A DNA stretch of 64,000 nucleotides from a virus: positions 1-64,000 of the IMG/VR virus record IMGVR_UViG_3300049740_002954; one strand, 5' to 3'. The first letter of the stretch is position 1. Each line of letters opens with the position of its first letter. Position numbers and translations under genes: made by a program. The notes beneath the pieces were generated by a model. It ran no database searches. It was not told the DNA's origin and was given only the letters and a program-made list of their open reading frames with translations. This document shows positions 62,119 to 64,000 of the stretch, piece by piece.

Positions 62119-62137
62119 ATAATATTATTTACACTAA

Positions 62138-62548
62138 TTATAGCGTAACTCCAAAATTTTTAAATAGTTTTTCTTCTAAAATATCACCGTCATATATTTC
62201 TACTAACTCAATATCATTCAATTCGCAAAATTTTAATTTATCGTTATCTCTCTTTAATTGATTAATGTAATTGATTTTATTTTTGCCGTGAAAAAAAGGT
62301 ACATATTTTGTGTGCTGTTTGCCTTGAACTTCTACCGCTATTTTTTTATTTGCGTTATAAAAATCTAAAGAAAGCTTGGTTCCTGCAACCGGAAACTCTT
62401 CAAACACTATATGGTTTTGCCAGTATCTTTTTAAGAATTGTTTTGCTTCAAATTGAATTTTACTTCTGCTTGGTGCGTCCCAATCTATTAAATAATTTTT
62501 AGCTTTTTTTACTGTTCTTTTTGCTCCGAATAAAGTTTTAAATCGCAT
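62138..62548 (-). CDS. Putative PD-(D/E)XK (Vsr/DUF559-like) nuclease
   Basis: 136 residues. LSLDFYNANKKIAVEVQGKQ (about 59-78) followed by H-T-K-Y gives the Asp...E-V-Q-G-x-x-H pattern of small Vsr/DUF559-like nucleases, then 'RDNDKLKFCELNDIELVEI' as the typical C-terminal helix-strand. Probably a nicking or repair endonuclease near recA. Overlaps recA by 11 nt. Confidence 0.65.
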   Translation of the reverse strand: MRFKTLFGAKRTVKKAKNYLIDWDAPSRSKIQFEAKQFLKRYWQNHIVFEEFPVAGTKLSLDFYNANKKIAVEVQGKQHTKYVPFFHGKNKINYINQLKRDNDKLKFCELNDIELVEIYDGDILEEKLFKNFGVTL

Positions 62549-63644
62549 TAGTTAAATCTTTAAAATCTTTATACAAGAAAGAGCTAACATCTTCATTTTC
62601 TTCAAGAAAATCTATTAATCTTTGTTCTCCTTGGAATTTATCATTTATAGTAAATTTTTTATCTGAGAGCTCTTGAATTAAAGATTCTGAAATTGAAATC
62701 CATGCACCTTTTTTTTCAATAAGCTTAAAAAGATATAACATGTCTAAAATTTCTCTGGCTCTCCATACAGACTTGCCATCTTTTTGTCCATATTTAATTG
62801 GATACCTAACAGAAGACCCTGTTTTTTCATTTACGCTTTTTCTGAATTTTATTTTACAATAATGACCTATCGGTTCACCTTTGTCTTCTAGCTTTGAGGC
62901 GGTGGGGTTCTTAAATATTAAATCTGCATTATATCTTTCTTCGAATTCAAGAATAAAATTGGCGTAGTGTTTTATTGCGTTTCCGCCTGCCTGCTTAACT
63001 TTTGGGCCTCCTCTTGAGGCATATGGATTTGTGGCAACCTCTACTCTGACCTGGCTCGTTAGGATCATGGTGTGACCCATTTTTGTAATTGGAAGCACCA
63101 TTTTTTTTAAAAATACTGATGTAATTAAGGCTCCACCTGCAACTTGCTCTGATTCTGCGAAAGGTTTGTCTATATCGTTAACTCTGCATAAAGCATCAAC
63201 GCTATCAATAATAAACATGTATTTTCTTTTGTCTTCGTTGTTAAAAACTAATTCTCTTATTAATTCAAAAACTTTTTCAAAAACATTGCAATCGAATACA
63301 AAAAACTTATCGGAGCTTGTATCTATCCCCGATCTTTCAACCATTTCTGCACTAAACCTACCTTCGCTTTTTATATAAATCACCATGCCATCTTTAGAAA
63401 ACATGTCTTGGAAGTTCTTTGCAAAAGCCATAGCGCAACTAGTTTTTCCTCCTTCGTTAATTCCTGTAAATCTATGAGCGCCGCTTGGGAGGCCTCCGCC
63501 TAGCGCTATATCTAAGTTTAGGCTCCCGCTTGGAATTTTATAATCTTCTGCATTATAGAAATTGTAATGGTACTTTTGATTATCTTTGTCTGATAAAAAT
63601 TTAGCTATTTGTTCGGTTGTGTTTATTTCTTTTGTTTTACTCAT
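62538..63644 (-). CDS. recA: RecA/UvsX recombinase
   Basis: 368 residues. GGLPSGAHRFTGINEGGKTS (about 50-69) with Walker A GINEGGKT, a Walker B FIIDSVDAL (about 143-151), L2-like GGPKVKQAGGNAIKHYANF (about 212-230). It promotes strand exchange for recombination-dependent replication and repair. Operon neighbour of nucleases and helicase. Overlaps the upstream gene by 8 nt. Confidence 0.93.
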   Translation of the reverse strand: MSKTKEINTTEQIAKFLSDKDNQKYHYNFYNAEDYKIPSGSLNLDIALGGGLPSGAHRFTGINEGGKTSCAMAFAKNFQDMFSKDGMVIYIKSEGRFSAEMVERSGIDTSSDKFFVFDCNVFEKVFELIRELVFNNEDKRKYMFIIDSVDALCRVNDIDKPFAESEQVAGGALITSVFLKKMVLPITKMGHTMILTSQVRVEVATNPYASRGGPKVKQAGGNAIKHYANFILEFEERYNADLIFKNPTASKLEDKGEPIGHYCKIKFRKSVNEKTGSSVRYPIKYGQKDGKSVWRAREILDMLYLFKLIEKKGAWISISESLIQELSDKKFTINDKFQGEQRLIDFLEENEDVSSFLYKDFKDLTNAI

Positions 63645-63984
63645 CTAAGAATTGTCTTAATGTTTTGTTTGTTTTATTTATCACAAAATCTTCTCCTGTC
63701 TTATTTGACAGTATGATATCTTTTTTTTGAGGAATTTTATAGTTAAACTCTTTATATTTTTTTCTAAGCTTTTTGAGTCCCTTTTCTGTTTTATAAAACA
63801 GAAGCGAATTAACTTTATGAAGCCTAACCTTTTGCCAGAAAGTCATGTTGGGAAACTTATCAAGAAGATAATTTAATATTTTCATTTCTCTGGACCAAAA
63901 AGACCTGAGATTTTTATCTTTCTTGTCTAGATTTGGGTCTGCGACCAGTTTCTTTATAAAAGTTCTTTTGTTTATTTTCTGCAC
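63637..63984 (-). CDS. Hypothetical basic protein
   Basis: 115 residues, strongly basic (Lys-rich: KKLRKKYKEF), GTG start at 63984. TATACT at 63997-63992 ends 7 nt before the GTG, so this gene also fits the leaderless pattern; the -35 lies beyond the window. Likely DNA-associated; family not recognised. Confidence 0.6.
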   Translation of the reverse strand: MQKINKRTFIKKLVADPNLDKKDKNLRSFWSREMKILNYLLDKFPNMTFWQKVRLHKVNSLLFYKTEKGLKKLRKKYKEFNYKIPQKKDIILSNKTGEDFVINKTNKTLRQFLDE

Positions 63985-64000
63985 AAAAGACAGTATATAT

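Overview
The window is a 64-kb piece of a large AT-rich tailed dsDNA bacteriophage genome (class Caudoviricetes), not a bacterial chromosome. It carries a virion-assembly block (terminase large subunit, protease/scaffold, decoration protein, HK97-type capsid protein), a self-sufficient replication and nucleotide-metabolism set (split DNA polymerase III alpha, proofreading exonuclease, DnaB-like helicase, DnaG-like primase, RecA, ligase C-terminus, class I ribonucleotide reductase) and a left arm of short, individually promoted unknown genes, as expected for host take-over. No integrase, rRNA or complete tRNA was seen. Host inference: the adjacent DUF1501 and DUF1549/DUF1553 genes are typical of the Planctomycetes-Verrucomicrobia-Lentisphaerae (PVC) group. 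A beta-barrel outer-membrane protein and lipid/sugar-modifying enzymes point to a Gram-negative envelope. TTGACA/TATAAT promoters argue against a Bacteroidetes host. A Verrucomicrobia-like aquatic host is the best guess.

Layout. 1-10.3 kb (+): ligase C-terminus, then small early genes in short units, one candidate structured RNA (about 3.47-3.80 kb), an HhH DNA glycosylase, DUF932-like and GP88-like proteins. 10.6-15.8 kb (-): a mirror-image early block including a PD-(D/E)XK and an HNH nuclease with matching leaders. 16.0-32.2 kb (mostly +): PhoH, candidate fibre proteins, candidate lysis/membrane genes, a sigma-like factor, DNA-processing nucleases, terminase, prohead protease-scaffold, decoration and capsid proteins, connectors. 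32.2-39.1 kb (-): ClpC-like unfoldase, polymerase half of DnaE, DnaQ exonuclease, SET-domain protein, PHP half of DnaE. 39.2-44.3 kb (+): NrdA, a tail-anchored subtilase, NrdB. 44.3-49.4 kb (-): an envelope cassette (Tat-type DUF1501, DUF1549/1553, two-helix membrane protein, outer-membrane barrel, Hsp20). 49.4-58.2 kb (-): HNH nuclease, virion-like proteins and a glycan cluster (GDP-mannose dehydratase, GT2, GT11 fucosyltransferase, sulfotransferase, methyltransferase, GT6, GT25, GT31-like, Nudix). 58.2-64 kb (-): Cas4/RecB-like nuclease, primase, helicase, RecA.

The most striking signals are regulatory. At least sixteen genes have a TTGAC-type promoter whose -10 box ends 6-7 nt before the start codon, so transcription should begin at the ATG itself: a systematic leaderless-mRNA design. 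Eight copies of a ~45-bp imperfect stem-loop sit just after stop codons and before the next promoter, making portable stem-loop/promoter cassettes. A second promoter-like motif (GTGTAWWAW close to ATG) marks structural and replication genes and may be read by the phage sigma-like factor. The most striking coding system is the glycan cluster: GDP-mannose 4,6-dehydratase, an alpha-1,2-fucosyltransferase and an ABO-type GT6 enzyme together could build a blood-group-like antigen.
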